Below, piece after piece: positions 25,876-34,031 of a stretch of DNA of 64,000 nt. The stretch is from Marivita cryptomonadis (lineage in GTDB: Bacteria; Pseudomonadota; Alphaproteobacteria; Rhodobacterales; Rhodobacteraceae). Every line of letters begins with the position of its first letter. The first letter of the stretch is position 1. The notes below the pieces were generated by a model, which saw only the letters and a list, made by a program, of their open reading frames with translations, had not been told where the DNA came from and did no database searches. A program made the translations under genes and the position numbers. The stretch covers positions 1 through 64,000 of the forward strand of contig NZ_JFKD01000005.1 of the NCBI RefSeq assembly GCF_002115725.1, given 5' to 3'.

Positions 25876-25906
25876 TCCCGCCCCAAAGCACCCGCTTGGG
25901 GCGGGA
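25876..25906. repeat. Intercistronic hairpin after the sugar-binding protein gene
   Basis: An 11-bp perfect inverted repeat (TCCCGCCCCAA / TTGGGGCGGGA) with a 9-nt loop, 8 bp after the binding-protein stop and 18 bp before the first permease start. It is followed by CTTTC and no U-run. Likely a differential-expression hairpin. Confidence 0.8.
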
Positions 25907-25924
25907 CTTTCAGGGACAGATCCA

Positions 25925-26797
25925 ATGACCAAGTGGCTTGAAGAAAACACGCCCAAATTGGTACTGGCGCCCTCGTTCATCGCAGTTCTGATCTTTGTCT
26001 ATGGCTTCATAGCCTGGACCGCTTGGGTCTCGTTCACGCGATCGCGCCTGCTGCCACGCTATGACATCGAAGGCTTCATCCAGTACGAACGCCTGTTCGC
26101 ATCGCCCCGCTGGGACACTGCGCTGAACAACCTGTTCGTTTTCGGCTTTTTGTTCATCGTGATCGCGATGGTGCTCGGGCTGGTTCTGGCGATCCTGCTG
26201 GATCAGAACATCCGTACCGAAGGCGCGCTGCGCACGATCTACCTCTACCCGATGGCGCTGTCGATGATCGTCACGGGCACGGCATGGAAGTGGATCCTGA
26301 ACCCGGGTCTGGGCATTCAGGCCATGGTCCGAGGTTGGGGGTTCGAAGACTTCACCTTCGATTGGTTGGTGAACCCGGATATGGCGATCTACACCATTGT
26401 GATCGCCGCGATCTGGCAAAGTTCGGGCTTCGTGATGGCGCTGTTTCTGGCCGGTCTGCGGTCGGTGGATGGCGAGATCATCAAGGCCGCACAGGTCGAT
26501 GGTATCCCGACCTGGCGCATCTATACCGCCATCATCATCCCGTCGATGGCCCCGATCTTTCTCTCGGCCTTCATCGTTCTGTCGCACCTCGCCATCAAAA
26601 GCTTTGACCTTGTCATCGCGCTCACCGGCGGTGGCCCCGGCTACGCGACGGACCTGCCTGCAACCTACATGTACGCGATGGCCTTTTCGCGCGGCGATAT
26701 CGGTCAGGCGGCAAGCTCTGCCATGATCATGATGATGGTCGTCTTCGCAATCGTCGTCCCGTACCTCTATTCGGAACTGAGGACCAAAGATGACTGA
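25925..26797 (+). CDS. CUT1-family sugar ABC transporter permease (first subunit)
   Basis: 290 residues with six hydrophobic segments and the MalF-type coupling loop RSVDGEIIKAAQVDGIPTWR. The block ALTGGGPGYATDLPATYMY near residue 235 is typical of sugar permeases. It forms the channel with the next gene, which it overlaps by 8 bp. Confidence 0.92.
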   Translation: MTKWLEENTPKLVLAPSFIAVLIFVYGFIAWTAWVSFTRSRLLPRYDIEGFIQYERLFASPRWDTALNNLFVFGFLFIVIAMVLGLVLAILLDQNIRTEGALRTIYLYPMALSMIVTGTAWKWILNPGLGIQAMVRGWGFEDFTFDWLVNPDMAIYTIVIAAIWQSSGFVMALFLAGLRSVDGEIIKAAQVDGIPTWRIYTAIIIPSMAPIFLSAFIVLSHLAIKSFDLVIALTGGGPGYATDLPATYMYAMAFSRGDIGQAASSAMIMMMVVFAIVVPYLYSELRTKDD

Positions 26798-27683
26798 TCT
26801 GTCCATGTCTCAGGCCACGGGCCAAAACCGGACAGGCAAGATCATCCTGCGCTGGGTTTTGTATCTCGCGCTGGGTCTGTTCGCCCTGTTTTACCTGATG
26901 CCGCTTTTCGTGATGATCACCACGTCGCTGAAAAGCCTTGATGAAATCCGCACGGGCGACCTGATCGCCCTGCCACGGGACGTCACGTTCGACGCGTGGC
27001 GCACGGCATGGTCGGGGGCCTGTACCGGCATCCAGTGTGAGGGCGTGCGCCCGTATTTCTGGAACTCGATCCTGATCGCTATCCCGGCGGTCGCGATCTC
27101 GACCCTGCTGGGCGCGATGAACGGCTATGTCGTGGCGCAGTGGCGGTTTCGCGGCGCCAACATCATCTTCTCGCTGATGCTGTTCGGCTGCTTCATCCCG
27201 TTTCAGGTGGTACTGCTGCCGATGGCGCGAACCTTGGGGATCATCGGCATCGCAGGCACCATTCCGGGGCTGATTTTCGTCCACGTGATCTACGGGCTTG
27301 GCTTCACCACGCTGTTTTTCCGCAACTACTATGTGTCGATCCCGTCGGAGCTGACCAAGGCGGCCAAGGTGGACGGCGCAGGGTTCTTCCGGATTTTCTG
27401 GTCGATCTTCCTGCCATTGTCGCTCCCAATCATCGTGGTGACCGTTATCTGGCAATTCACCCAGATCTGGAACGACTTCCTGTTCGGCGTGTCCTTTAGC
27501 CAAGCGGGCACCCAGCCGGTGACCGTCGCCCTGAACAACATCGTCAACTCGACCACTGGCGTCAAAGAATACAACGTTGACATGGCTGCTGCGATCATTG
27601 CCGCGCTGCCGACGCTGTTCGTCTATGTCGTCGCCGGCAAGTATTTCATCCGCGGTCTGACCGCCGGATCCGTGAAAGGATAA
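26790..27683 (+). CDS. CUT1-family sugar ABC transporter permease (second subunit)
   Basis: 297 residues, MalG-type: six transmembrane segments, coupling loop SIPSELTKAAKVDGAGFFRI (residues about 183-202) and the end AGKYFIRGLTAGSVKG, a hallmark of this subfamily. It overlaps the preceding permease and is 4 bp from the ATPase gene. Confidence 0.92.
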   Translation: MTDLSMSQATGQNRTGKIILRWVLYLALGLFALFYLMPLFVMITTSLKSLDEIRTGDLIALPRDVTFDAWRTAWSGACTGIQCEGVRPYFWNSILIAIPAVAISTLLGAMNGYVVAQWRFRGANIIFSLMLFGCFIPFQVVLLPMARTLGIIGIAGTIPGLIFVHVIYGLGFTTLFFRNYYVSIPSELTKAAKVDGAGFFRIFWSIFLPLSLPIIVVTVIWQFTQIWNDFLFGVSFSQAGTQPVTVALNNIVNSTTGVKEYNVDMAAAIIAALPTLFVYVVAGKYFIRGLTAGSVKG

Positions 27684-27687
27684 ACCC

Positions 27688-28785
27688 ATGTCTCCGATCC
27701 TGGACATCAACAACCTCTACAAAAGCTACGGCACGACGGAGATCCTCAAGGACATCAATGTGTCGATCGAACCGGGCGATTTCCTTGTGCTGGTTGGCCC
27801 CTCGGGCTGCGGCAAGTCCACGCTTCTGAACTGCATTGCTGGGCTCGAACCGATCTCGGGTGGGGCCATCAGCATCGGCGGCAAGGACATGACCCATGTC
27901 AGCCCCAAGGACCGCGACATCGCGATGGTGTTCCAGTCCTACGCTTTGTACCCGACCATGACCGTCGCCAAGAACATCACCTTCGGCATGAAGGTGCGCG
28001 GCGTCGATCAGGCCACGCAGGACAAGAAGCTGGCTCAGGTGGCGGCGCAGCTGCAGATCGAACCACTGCTGAACCGCCGTCCCGGTCAACTTTCGGGTGG
28101 TCAACGTCAGCGTGTGGCGATGGGGCGGGCGCTGGTGCGCGACCCCAAGCTGTTCCTTTTTGACGAACCGCTGTCCAACCTCGACGCCAAGCTACGGGTC
28201 GAGATGCGGACCGAGATCAAAGCCCTGCACCAGAACCTTGGCGCGTCGATGGTCTATGTGACCCACGACCAGATCGAAGCGATGACGCTGGCCACCAAGA
28301 TCGTCGTAATGAAAGGCGGCGTGATCCAGCAGATCGGATCTCCAGCGGAAATCTACAATCGCCCGGCCAACCTCTTTGTGGCCGACTTCATGGGCAGCCC
28401 CGCGATGAATCTGATCCCGGCCAAAGCGCATCGCGCCGATGAAGGCACACGGATCGAGATCACTCGTAAATCTGGCGAGCCGATTGTTCTGACCGACACC
28501 AAGAACCGCGATCTGCCCGAAGACGTGATCCTTGGCGTGCGTCCCGAAGACATCGCCGATCCCGATCTGCGCGGGTCCGAGTCGACGCAGGCAGCCGAAT
28601 GCCTGATCGACATTGTCGAACCAGCGGGGGCGGACACATTCGCTGTGATGCAACTGGGCGGCAAACACGTGACCGCGCGTCTGCACGCGGAAACGACGGC
28701 CAAGCCCGGTCAGCCAAAGCGGCTGTCCTTTGATCTGGGCAAGGTGTCGTATTTTGCGCCGGAAACCGGGCTGCGGCTGAACTGA
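27688..28785 (+). CDS. Sugar ABC transporter ATPase (UgpC/MalK type)
   Basis: 365 residues. Walker A is GPSGCGKST, the signature LSGGQRQRVAMGRALVRDP, and Walker B is LFLFDEPLSNLDAKLR. A C-terminal OB/TOBE regulatory domain (about 235-365) contains DVILGVRPEDI. This is the energising subunit of the glucose/mannose-type importer. A bidirectional terminator follows immediately. Confidence 0.93.
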   Translation: MSPILDINNLYKSYGTTEILKDINVSIEPGDFLVLVGPSGCGKSTLLNCIAGLEPISGGAISIGGKDMTHVSPKDRDIAMVFQSYALYPTMTVAKNITFGMKVRGVDQATQDKKLAQVAAQLQIEPLLNRRPGQLSGGQRQRVAMGRALVRDPKLFLFDEPLSNLDAKLRVEMRTEIKALHQNLGASMVYVTHDQIEAMTLATKIVVMKGGVIQQIGSPAEIYNRPANLFVADFMGSPAMNLIPAKAHRADEGTRIEITRKSGEPIVLTDTKNRDLPEDVILGVRPEDIADPDLRGSESTQAAECLIDIVEPAGADTFAVMQLGGKHVTARLHAETTAKPGQPKRLSFDLGKVSYFAPETGLRLN

Positions 28786-28792
28786 GAAAAGA

Positions 28793-28823
28793 CCGGGTGG
28801 TCAGTCTTTGAAAGACCACCCGG
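28793..28823. terminator. Convergent terminator hairpin
   Basis: Arms CCGGGTGGTC (28793-28802) and GACCACCCGG (28814-28823) with an 11-nt loop. It lies between the sugar ATPase and the CaiB-type gene, which face each other. GTTTT follows on the plus strand and TTTTC on the minus strand (complement of GAAAA). The stem overlaps the CaiB stop codon at 28801-28803. Confidence 0.75.
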
Positions 28824-29955
28824 ATGTTTTCACCTGATCGGTATGCGCCCCTAGCGTGGGCGCAGTCCGGTCCAGCGCAAGGGTTGACGTGCTAAAGGTG
28901 ATCGGGGTGCGAACCCCCGGTACACCCTCGGGCATGATCTTCATCCCACGGTGAATGATCTGCGGATCGTCGAACACTTCGCCAACCGTATTGATCGGGG
29001 ATGACGCCACTTGCTTGGCCTTCAACGCCTCAAGCAAATCGGCCTTGGTCATCTTCGCCGTTTCGGCCTTGAGCATCGCGATCAGTTCGTCGCGGTGCTG
29101 CACGCGCTGGGCGTTGGTCCGGTAGTCCGGGTTCTCGCCAATGTCAGGTCGTCCCACAATCTCGCACAGGCCTTGGAACTGGCGATCATTGCCCGAAGCG
29201 ATGATGATATCGCCATCGGAGGCCGGGAAGACCTCGTAAGGAACGATGTTAGGGTGCTGGTTCCCCATCCGATTGGGCGACTCGCCAGTCACGAGGAAGT
29301 TCATCGCCTGATTGACTAGACACCCTGTGCCCGCATCCAGCAGGCTCATGTCGATGTGTTGGCCTTGGCCGCTTTGGTCGCGTTCGCGCAGGGCCGCCTG
29401 AATTCCGATCACGGCGTATAGGCCGGTGTAGATGTCGGTGACGGCAACGCCGACCTTCTGCGGTTCGCCTGCCGGATCTCCCGTGATCGACATCAGCCCA
29501 GACAGCCCCTGCACAAGGTAGTCATAGCCTGCGCGTTCGGCATAAGGGCCGGTTTGGCCAAAGCCCGTGATCGAACAGTAGATCAAGCCGGGATTGGCTG
29601 CCGACAGGCTGGCATAGTCCAAGCCGTACTTGGTCAGCCCGCCGACCTTGAAGTTCTCGATCAGGACATCCGCCTCGCGCGCAAGGTCTTGCACAAAAGC
29701 GCGGCCTTGCTCGGTCGTCAGATCTGCCGTGACCGAGTATTTCCCGCGGTTGCAGCTATAGAAATACGCCGCAGACGGCGTGTCCTCGCCCTCGCGTTCG
29801 ATGAAGGGCGGGCCCCATGTGCGGGTGTCGTCGCCCTTGGGGCTTTCCACCTTGATCACGGTTGCGCCAAGGTCGGCCAGCGTCTGACCGACAATTGGCC
29901 CTGCAAGAATGCGGGCCAATTCAAGAACTTTCAAACCTTCCAGCGGTGCTGACAT
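28801..29955 (-). CDS. CaiB/BaiF family (class III) CoA-transferase, glutarate CoA-transferase-like
   Basis: 384 residues. The N-terminus APLEGLKVLELARILAGPIV, the catalytic Asp region ENFKVGGLTKYGLDYASL, the SITGFGQTGPYAERAGYDYL block and the LGAHTD tail are typical of class III CoA-transferases. These swap CoA between acyl-CoAs and free acids. It overlaps the glutaryl-CoA dehydrogenase gene by 1 bp. That pairing is known for succinyl-CoA:glutarate CoA-transferases (SUGCT), so activation of glutarate or a substituted glutarate is the best guess. Last gene of an eight-gene operon. Confidence 0.88.
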   Translation of the reverse strand: MSAPLEGLKVLELARILAGPIVGQTLADLGATVIKVESPKGDDTRTWGPPFIEREGEDTPSAAYFYSCNRGKYSVTADLTTEQGRAFVQDLAREADVLIENFKVGGLTKYGLDYASLSAANPGLIYCSITGFGQTGPYAERAGYDYLVQGLSGLMSITGDPAGEPQKVGVAVTDIYTGLYAVIGIQAALRERDQSGQGQHIDMSLLDAGTGCLVNQAMNFLVTGESPNRMGNQHPNIVPYEVFPASDGDIIIASGNDRQFQGLCEIVGRPDIGENPDYRTNAQRVQHRDELIAMLKAETAKMTKADLLEALKAKQVASSPINTVGEVFDDPQIIHRGMKIMPEGVPGVRTPITFSTSTLALDRTAPTLGAHTDQVKTSGWSFKD

Positions 29956-31175
29956 CAGAAGAACGCCTGCAACCCTGTCTGTGCCCGGCCAAGGATCAGG
30001 GCGTGCACGTCATGCGTACCCTCGTAAGTGTTGACCGTCTCAAGGTTCTGCGCGTGGCGCATGACGTGGTATTCCGCCATGATCCCGTTGCCGCCATGCA
30101 TGTCGCGGGCGTGGCGCGCGATCTCCAACGCCTTGCCGCAATTGTTACGCTTGATCAGGCTGATCGCTTCGGGTGCTGCTGTACCCGCGTCGAGCATCCG
30201 GCCCACTTGGAGTGCTGCGTGCAGGCCCAAGGTGATCTCGGTTTGCATGTCCGCCAGCTTCTTTTGGAACAACTGTGTCTGCGCCAGCGGCTTTCCAAAT
30301 TGCGTCCGGTCCAAACCGTACTGACGGGCGCGGTGCCAGCTGTCTTCGGCAGCCCCCATCACGCCCCAAGCGATGCCGAAGCGTGCACGGTTCAGACAGC
30401 CGAACGGACCTTTGAGGCCCTCGACACCCGGCAGCAACGCATCCTCACCAACCTCGACATCCTTCATCACAATCTCGCCGGTGATGGATGCGCGCAGCGA
30501 CAGCTTGCCGTTGATCTTGGGCGCGCTGAGACCTTTCATGCCTTTCTCAAGCACAAAGCCGCGGATCTTGCCACCATGCGCTTCGGACTTGGCCCAGACC
30601 ACGAACACATCCGCAATCGGGCTGTTCGAGATCCACATCTTGGCACCGTTGATGACATAACCACCGTCGGTTTTCTTTGCGACGGTCTTCATGCCCGCAG
30701 GGTCCGACCCGGCGTCTGGTTCAGTCAGGCCAAAACAGCCGATCAGCGTCCCTGCTGCCAAACCGGGCAGGTACTTCTTGCGCTGCTCATCCGTTCCGTA
30801 CGCGTGGATGGGGTACATCACGAGCGAGCTTTGGACGCTCATCATCGACCGATAGCCGCTGTCAACACGCTCCACTTCGCGCGCCACAAGACCATAGCTG
30901 ACATAGCCCGCGCCCAGACCGCCGTACTCTTCGGGGATGGTGACACCCAGCAGGCCCATCTCGCCCATCTCGGCAAAAATCTCGGGGGCCACACCTTCGT
31001 TGAGATACATGTCCGACACGCGCGGCAGCAGTTTGTCCGCGGCATAGGCCGCCGCACTGTCAGCGATCATGCGCTCTTCTTCGGACAGCGAGGCCCGCAG
31101 GCCCAGCGGATCTTCCCAGTCGAATTTGGCGAGTGAGGGTCCGTGACCCGCGTGTGACGCATCAAGCATGTCCAT
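29955..31175 (-). CDS. Acyl-CoA dehydrogenase, glutaryl-CoA dehydrogenase type
   Basis: 406 residues with the acyl-CoA dehydrogenase fold. Distinctive GcdH blocks are [53 protein letters not shown], and the C-terminal [19 protein letters not shown] with the catalytic Glu in YEGT. GcdH oxidises and decarboxylates glutaryl-CoA to crotonyl-CoA, passing electrons to ETF. It overlaps the flavoprotein gene upstream by 14 bp and CaiB downstream by 1 bp. Confidence 0.9.
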   Translation of the reverse strand: MDMLDASHAGHGPSLAKFDWEDPLGLRASLSEEERMIADSAAAYAADKLLPRVSDMYLNEGVAPEIFAEMGEMGLLGVTIPEEYGGLGAGYVSYGLVAREVERVDSGYRSMMSVQSSLVMYPIHAYGTDEQRKKYLPGLAAGTLIGCFGLTEPDAGSDPAGMKTVAKKTDGGYVINGAKMWISNSPIADVFVVWAKSEAHGGKIRGFVLEKGMKGLSAPKINGKLSLRASITGEIVMKDVEVGEDALLPGVEGLKGPFGCLNRARFGIAWGVMGAAEDSWHRARQYGLDRTQFGKPLAQTQLFQKKLADMQTEITLGLHAALQVGRMLDAGTAAPEAISLIKRNNCGKALEIARHARDMHGGNGIMAEYHVMRHAQNLETVNTYEGTHDVHALILGRAQTGLQAFF

Positions 31176-32553
31176 GCTCCTCTTTCATATCATTGGCCGC
31201 AGCCGATCCGGCGATATGTCCCAGAATTGTCGCTGCCAGCAATCCATTGCCAGACAGATAACCGCTATCACCAGAACCTGAAACACCCACCGCAGCGCCC
31301 CCAGCCGCAAAGAGGTTTGGAAAGACGCTTCCGGTGGTTTGGCACACACGGCCCTCTGGATCTACCTTCAAGCCGCCTTGCGTGTGAAACAAGGCTCCAG
31401 TCACCTTGACGGCACAATAAGGCGGTTGAAGTGGTTCGCCAAGGAAGCTGCGTCCAAAGGCGTCAGGCCCGCCCGTGGGAATGCTGAACAGGGTCTGTGT
31501 TAGCTTGATTTCGGGTACGCCTGTGACCTCTGCCAGTTCCGCCACGGTATCAGCAGTGCGGATCGCACCGATGGCCTCGGCATCCTTGAAGTCCTGAAAC
31601 TGCCGCGCGATGCCCGCGATGCGGCTGTCAAAGATCGTCCAAGCCACGCCTTCGGGTTGCGCCAGCACCGTGCGGGCGGCTTCCGAATAGCCTTGGCTTT
31701 CATCCCAGAAGCGATCGCCATTCAGGTTCACTTGCACGCCACCTTGGGTGATGACCGCCCACGTGATCAGGATGCCCTGAGGATGCGCGACATTGCCGTG
31801 GCCCTGGTAAGCGCTCAGATGCAGCGTTTCGGCGCCAAGCGCCTCGCCCCAAGTCACCGCGTCGCCTTGATTGTAGTCATGCCCGAACCACACCGCGTTT
31901 TCGATCTCGGGCATGAACTCGCGCACCATGTTGCGATTGCCGCCATAGCCATTGCAGGCGAGAATGAGCGCGTCGCAGCCCACATCTTCCGTACCGTTGG
32001 GACCCTCCAACCGTACGCCCCGCACGTGATCCCCCTCAACAAAGAGCGATGTCGCACGGCGGTTGCAGATTATGTCGATCCCCTGCGCTTCGCAGGCGGT
32101 GCGTAGCCTGTCGATCAACTCCCGTCCTGCGCGGGTCGGCAGGCCATGCATCCGGCGACGCGAATGGCCGGGATAGTCGAAATCGGTGACGACCGAGAAG
32201 GGCAGGCCGAAGCGATCCGCCAGCCACTCGATCACCTTGCCCGACTGCCCTGCCAGCAGATCAACAAGCTCTTGCGGGTTCTCACCCTTGGCTTTCTTCT
32301 GAATATCCTTGGCGAAAAGGTCTGCTGTGTCCTCGATCCCTGCGTCCCGCTGAAAACGTGTACCGGCAGCCGGGATAAGCCCTGCGGATAACGCTGTAGA
32401 CCCGGACGGTGCCGCATCTGCCTCGACCACCAGCACTTCGGCCTCGGCATCATTGGCGGCCAAGGCAGCCACCAATCCACAGGCCCCGGCACCGACAATC
32501 AGGATCGGCACGTTCAGATCAAAGCCAGCGGTGGGGGGCGGCAGGATCGACAT
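31162..32553 (-). CDS. FAD-dependent fumarate reductase/tricarballylate dehydrogenase-like flavoprotein
   Basis: 463 residues. The Rossmann FAD motif is at residues 18-40 ([19 protein letters not shown]), followed by [17 protein letters not shown]. The C-terminal [11 protein letters not shown] and [23 protein letters not shown] segments are those of the FAD_binding_2 fumarate reductase/KsdD/TcuA family. Members interconvert C=C and C-C bonds in dicarboxylates, tricarballylate or ketosteroids. It is soluble, with no signal peptide, and lies 3 bp from the lyase gene. A role in (de)saturating a dicarboxylic intermediate fits the neighbours. Confidence 0.85.
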   Translation of the reverse strand: MSILPPPTAGFDLNVPILIVGAGACGLVAALAANDAEAEVLVVEADAAPSGSTALSAGLIPAAGTRFQRDAGIEDTADLFAKDIQKKAKGENPQELVDLLAGQSGKVIEWLADRFGLPFSVVTDFDYPGHSRRRMHGLPTRAGRELIDRLRTACEAQGIDIICNRRATSLFVEGDHVRGVRLEGPNGTEDVGCDALILACNGYGGNRNMVREFMPEIENAVWFGHDYNQGDAVTWGEALGAETLHLSAYQGHGNVAHPQGILITWAVITQGGVQVNLNGDRFWDESQGYSEAARTVLAQPEGVAWTIFDSRIAGIARQFQDFKDAEAIGAIRTADTVAELAEVTGVPEIKLTQTLFSIPTGGPDAFGRSFLGEPLQPPYCAVKVTGALFHTQGGLKVDPEGRVCQTTGSVFPNLFAAGGAAVGVSGSGDSGYLSGNGLLAATILGHIAGSAAANDMKEEHGHA

Positions 32554-32556
32554 GGC

Positions 32557-33426
32557 TCAGTCGTGCCCGCCGGATTCGTAGCGTTTCCCAAGTGCCAGCA
32601 TCTCGTCCGTGCCAAGCCGTTTGTTCAACCCGTTGAAATCGAACATCCGGTCGGCAAAGGCGCGGTTGCTGCCGGTGCCCTTCAGGCTGGCATAATACGC
32701 CTCGGCGGTGTGGGCGAGGGCCCGGACAATGCCGCCGGGAAAGATCACGATGGAAAACCCCATCGCCTCAAGGTCCGTTGCGTTCTGGATCGGCGTGGCC
32801 CCGCCTTCGACCATATTCGCCAGAAGCGGTATGCGGTCCTTGAACCGCTGGGCCACGGTGTTCAATTCCTCAACCGATCGCAGCGCTTCGATGAACAGCG
32901 CGTCGGCGCCTGCCGAGACATAGGCCTCTGCGCGGTCGATGGCGGCGTCGAACCCCTCCACGGCAACCGCATCGGTGCGCGCGATGATAAGTGTCTCGTC
33001 ACTCGCCCGGGCGTCAGCCATTGCGGCGATTTTGCCGACCATTTCCTGCGTGGGGATGATGGATTTCTCGGCCAGATGCCCGCAGCGCTTTGGATAGGTC
33101 TGGTCCTCGACCTGCAACGCATTGGCCCCCGCGCGTTCATAGAGCCGCATGGTCCGCTGCGCGTTCAGAGCGTTGCCGAACCCTGTGTCGGCGTCGATGA
33201 TGACGGGCAGGTCCACGCGGTCGCGGATCAGCGCCATCGTGTCGGACATTTCGCTGACGGAGGTGAGGCCGATGTCCGGTCGACCCAACCGTGTATAAGC
33301 GACGGCTGCACCGCTCAGGTACAGCGCCTCAAAACCGGCTTGCGCGGCCAATGTAGCAGTCAGGGCGTCATACACACCCGGAGCAACAAGGATCTCATCG
33401 GCGGTAAGGCGGGTTTTCAAGCTCAT
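32557..33426 (-). CDS. Isocitrate lyase/PEP mutase-family C-C lyase (KRCGH)
   Basis: 289 residues from ATG at 33426, whose ATGA overlaps the stop of the upstream hydrolase gene. The ICL/PEPM barrel carries DADTGFGNALN (metal site) and YPKRCGHLAEK, the variant of the KKCGH catalytic loop with the acid/base Cys that marks true lyases. EGGATPIQN follows. Family reactions cleave 2-methylisocitrate, 2,3-dimethylmalate or oxaloacetate-type substrates to pyruvate plus an acid. With LeuC/LeuD-like hydro-lyase genes in the divergent operon, cleavage of a substituted malate is an attractive role. Confidence 0.88.
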   Translation of the reverse strand: MSLKTRLTADEILVAPGVYDALTATLAAQAGFEALYLSGAAVAYTRLGRPDIGLTSVSEMSDTMALIRDRVDLPVIIDADTGFGNALNAQRTMRLYERAGANALQVEDQTYPKRCGHLAEKSIIPTQEMVGKIAAMADARASDETLIIARTDAVAVEGFDAAIDRAEAYVSAGADALFIEALRSVEELNTVAQRFKDRIPLLANMVEGGATPIQNATDLEAMGFSIVIFPGGIVRALAHTAEAYYASLKGTGSNRAFADRMFDFNGLNKRLGTDEMLALGKRYESGGHD

Positions 33427-34028
33427 GTCAGGGTTTCCACCATCTCGGCGCAGGTCACGTTCGGGCAAACCGACGCAAGGGACAGCAGCGTGGCGTCATG
33501 CACCTCTTGTTTGAACGCAGCGCACCCATCGGACAGCAGGATCGTGTGCAGGTTCCGCAGATGCGCATCCCGCACCGTGCTGGCGACACCGCCATTGGTG
33601 ACGATCCCGCCAATGATCAGCGTGTCGATATCCAGTGCCCGCAGAATGTATTCCAGCCGCGTCTGGTAGAGCGCGGAATAGGCCACCTTTTCAATGGTGT
33701 AATCGGCCGGCGCGAGGGCGTCGACAAGGTTGTGGCCGAACTTGCCGGGGGCGAAATCGCCCTTGCCCAGAAAGGGCCGCAGCTCTTTCAGGTGCGGCGC
33801 AATAAGCGGTTCGTTATTCGGCCCCGGCACCAGCGTGAACTGAGCGCTGATATAGGTGCCACCCTTGGCGCGCAGCGCATCCACGACGGGCTTGACCCGG
33901 GCGGGCAGGGCGGTGATCGCCTCGGCGCCTTGCCCTGCGCGGCCATAGGCGCCTTCGGGGTGCAGAAAGTCGTTCTGCAGGTCGATGGTCAGAAGGGCGG
34001 TGCGCTTTGGGTCGATTGTATGTGCCAT
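33423..34028 (-). CDS. Isochorismatase-like hydrolase without the catalytic cysteine
   Basis: 201 residues of the isochorismatase-like fold. Catalytic Asp16 (LLTIDLQNDF) and Lys114 (EKVAYSALYQT) are present. At the nucleophile site the family motif with Cys is replaced by TNGGVASTVRDA, putting Gly147 where amidases and nicotinamidases have Cys. True isochorismatases (EntB, PhzD) also carry a non-Cys residue here and hydrolyse vinyl ethers by acid catalysis. An amidase role is therefore unlikely. It sits 3 bp after hyuA and overlaps the lyase gene. Confidence 0.85.
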   Translation of the reverse strand: MAHTIDPKRTALLTIDLQNDFLHPEGAYGRAGQGAEAITALPARVKPVVDALRAKGGTYISAQFTLVPGPNNEPLIAPHLKELRPFLGKGDFAPGKFGHNLVDALAPADYTIEKVAYSALYQTRLEYILRALDIDTLIIGGIVTNGGVASTVRDAHLRNLHTILLSDGCAAFKQEVHDATLLSLASVCPNVTCAEMVETLT

Positions 34029-34031
34029 GTC

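Noticed and set aside
24449..25891. 480-codon minus-strand frame opposite the sugar-binding protein gene
   Set aside because: It covers the complement of a gene with signal peptide and clear CUT1 motifs. The antisense product is His/Cys/Val-rich without family blocks, as expected from codon bias in high-GC DNA.
32557..33426. Annotation as phosphoenolpyruvate mutase or phosphonopyruvate hydrolase
   Set aside because: The KRCGH loop with catalytic Cys is the signature of the C-C lyases in this superfamily. No phosphonate genes are nearby.
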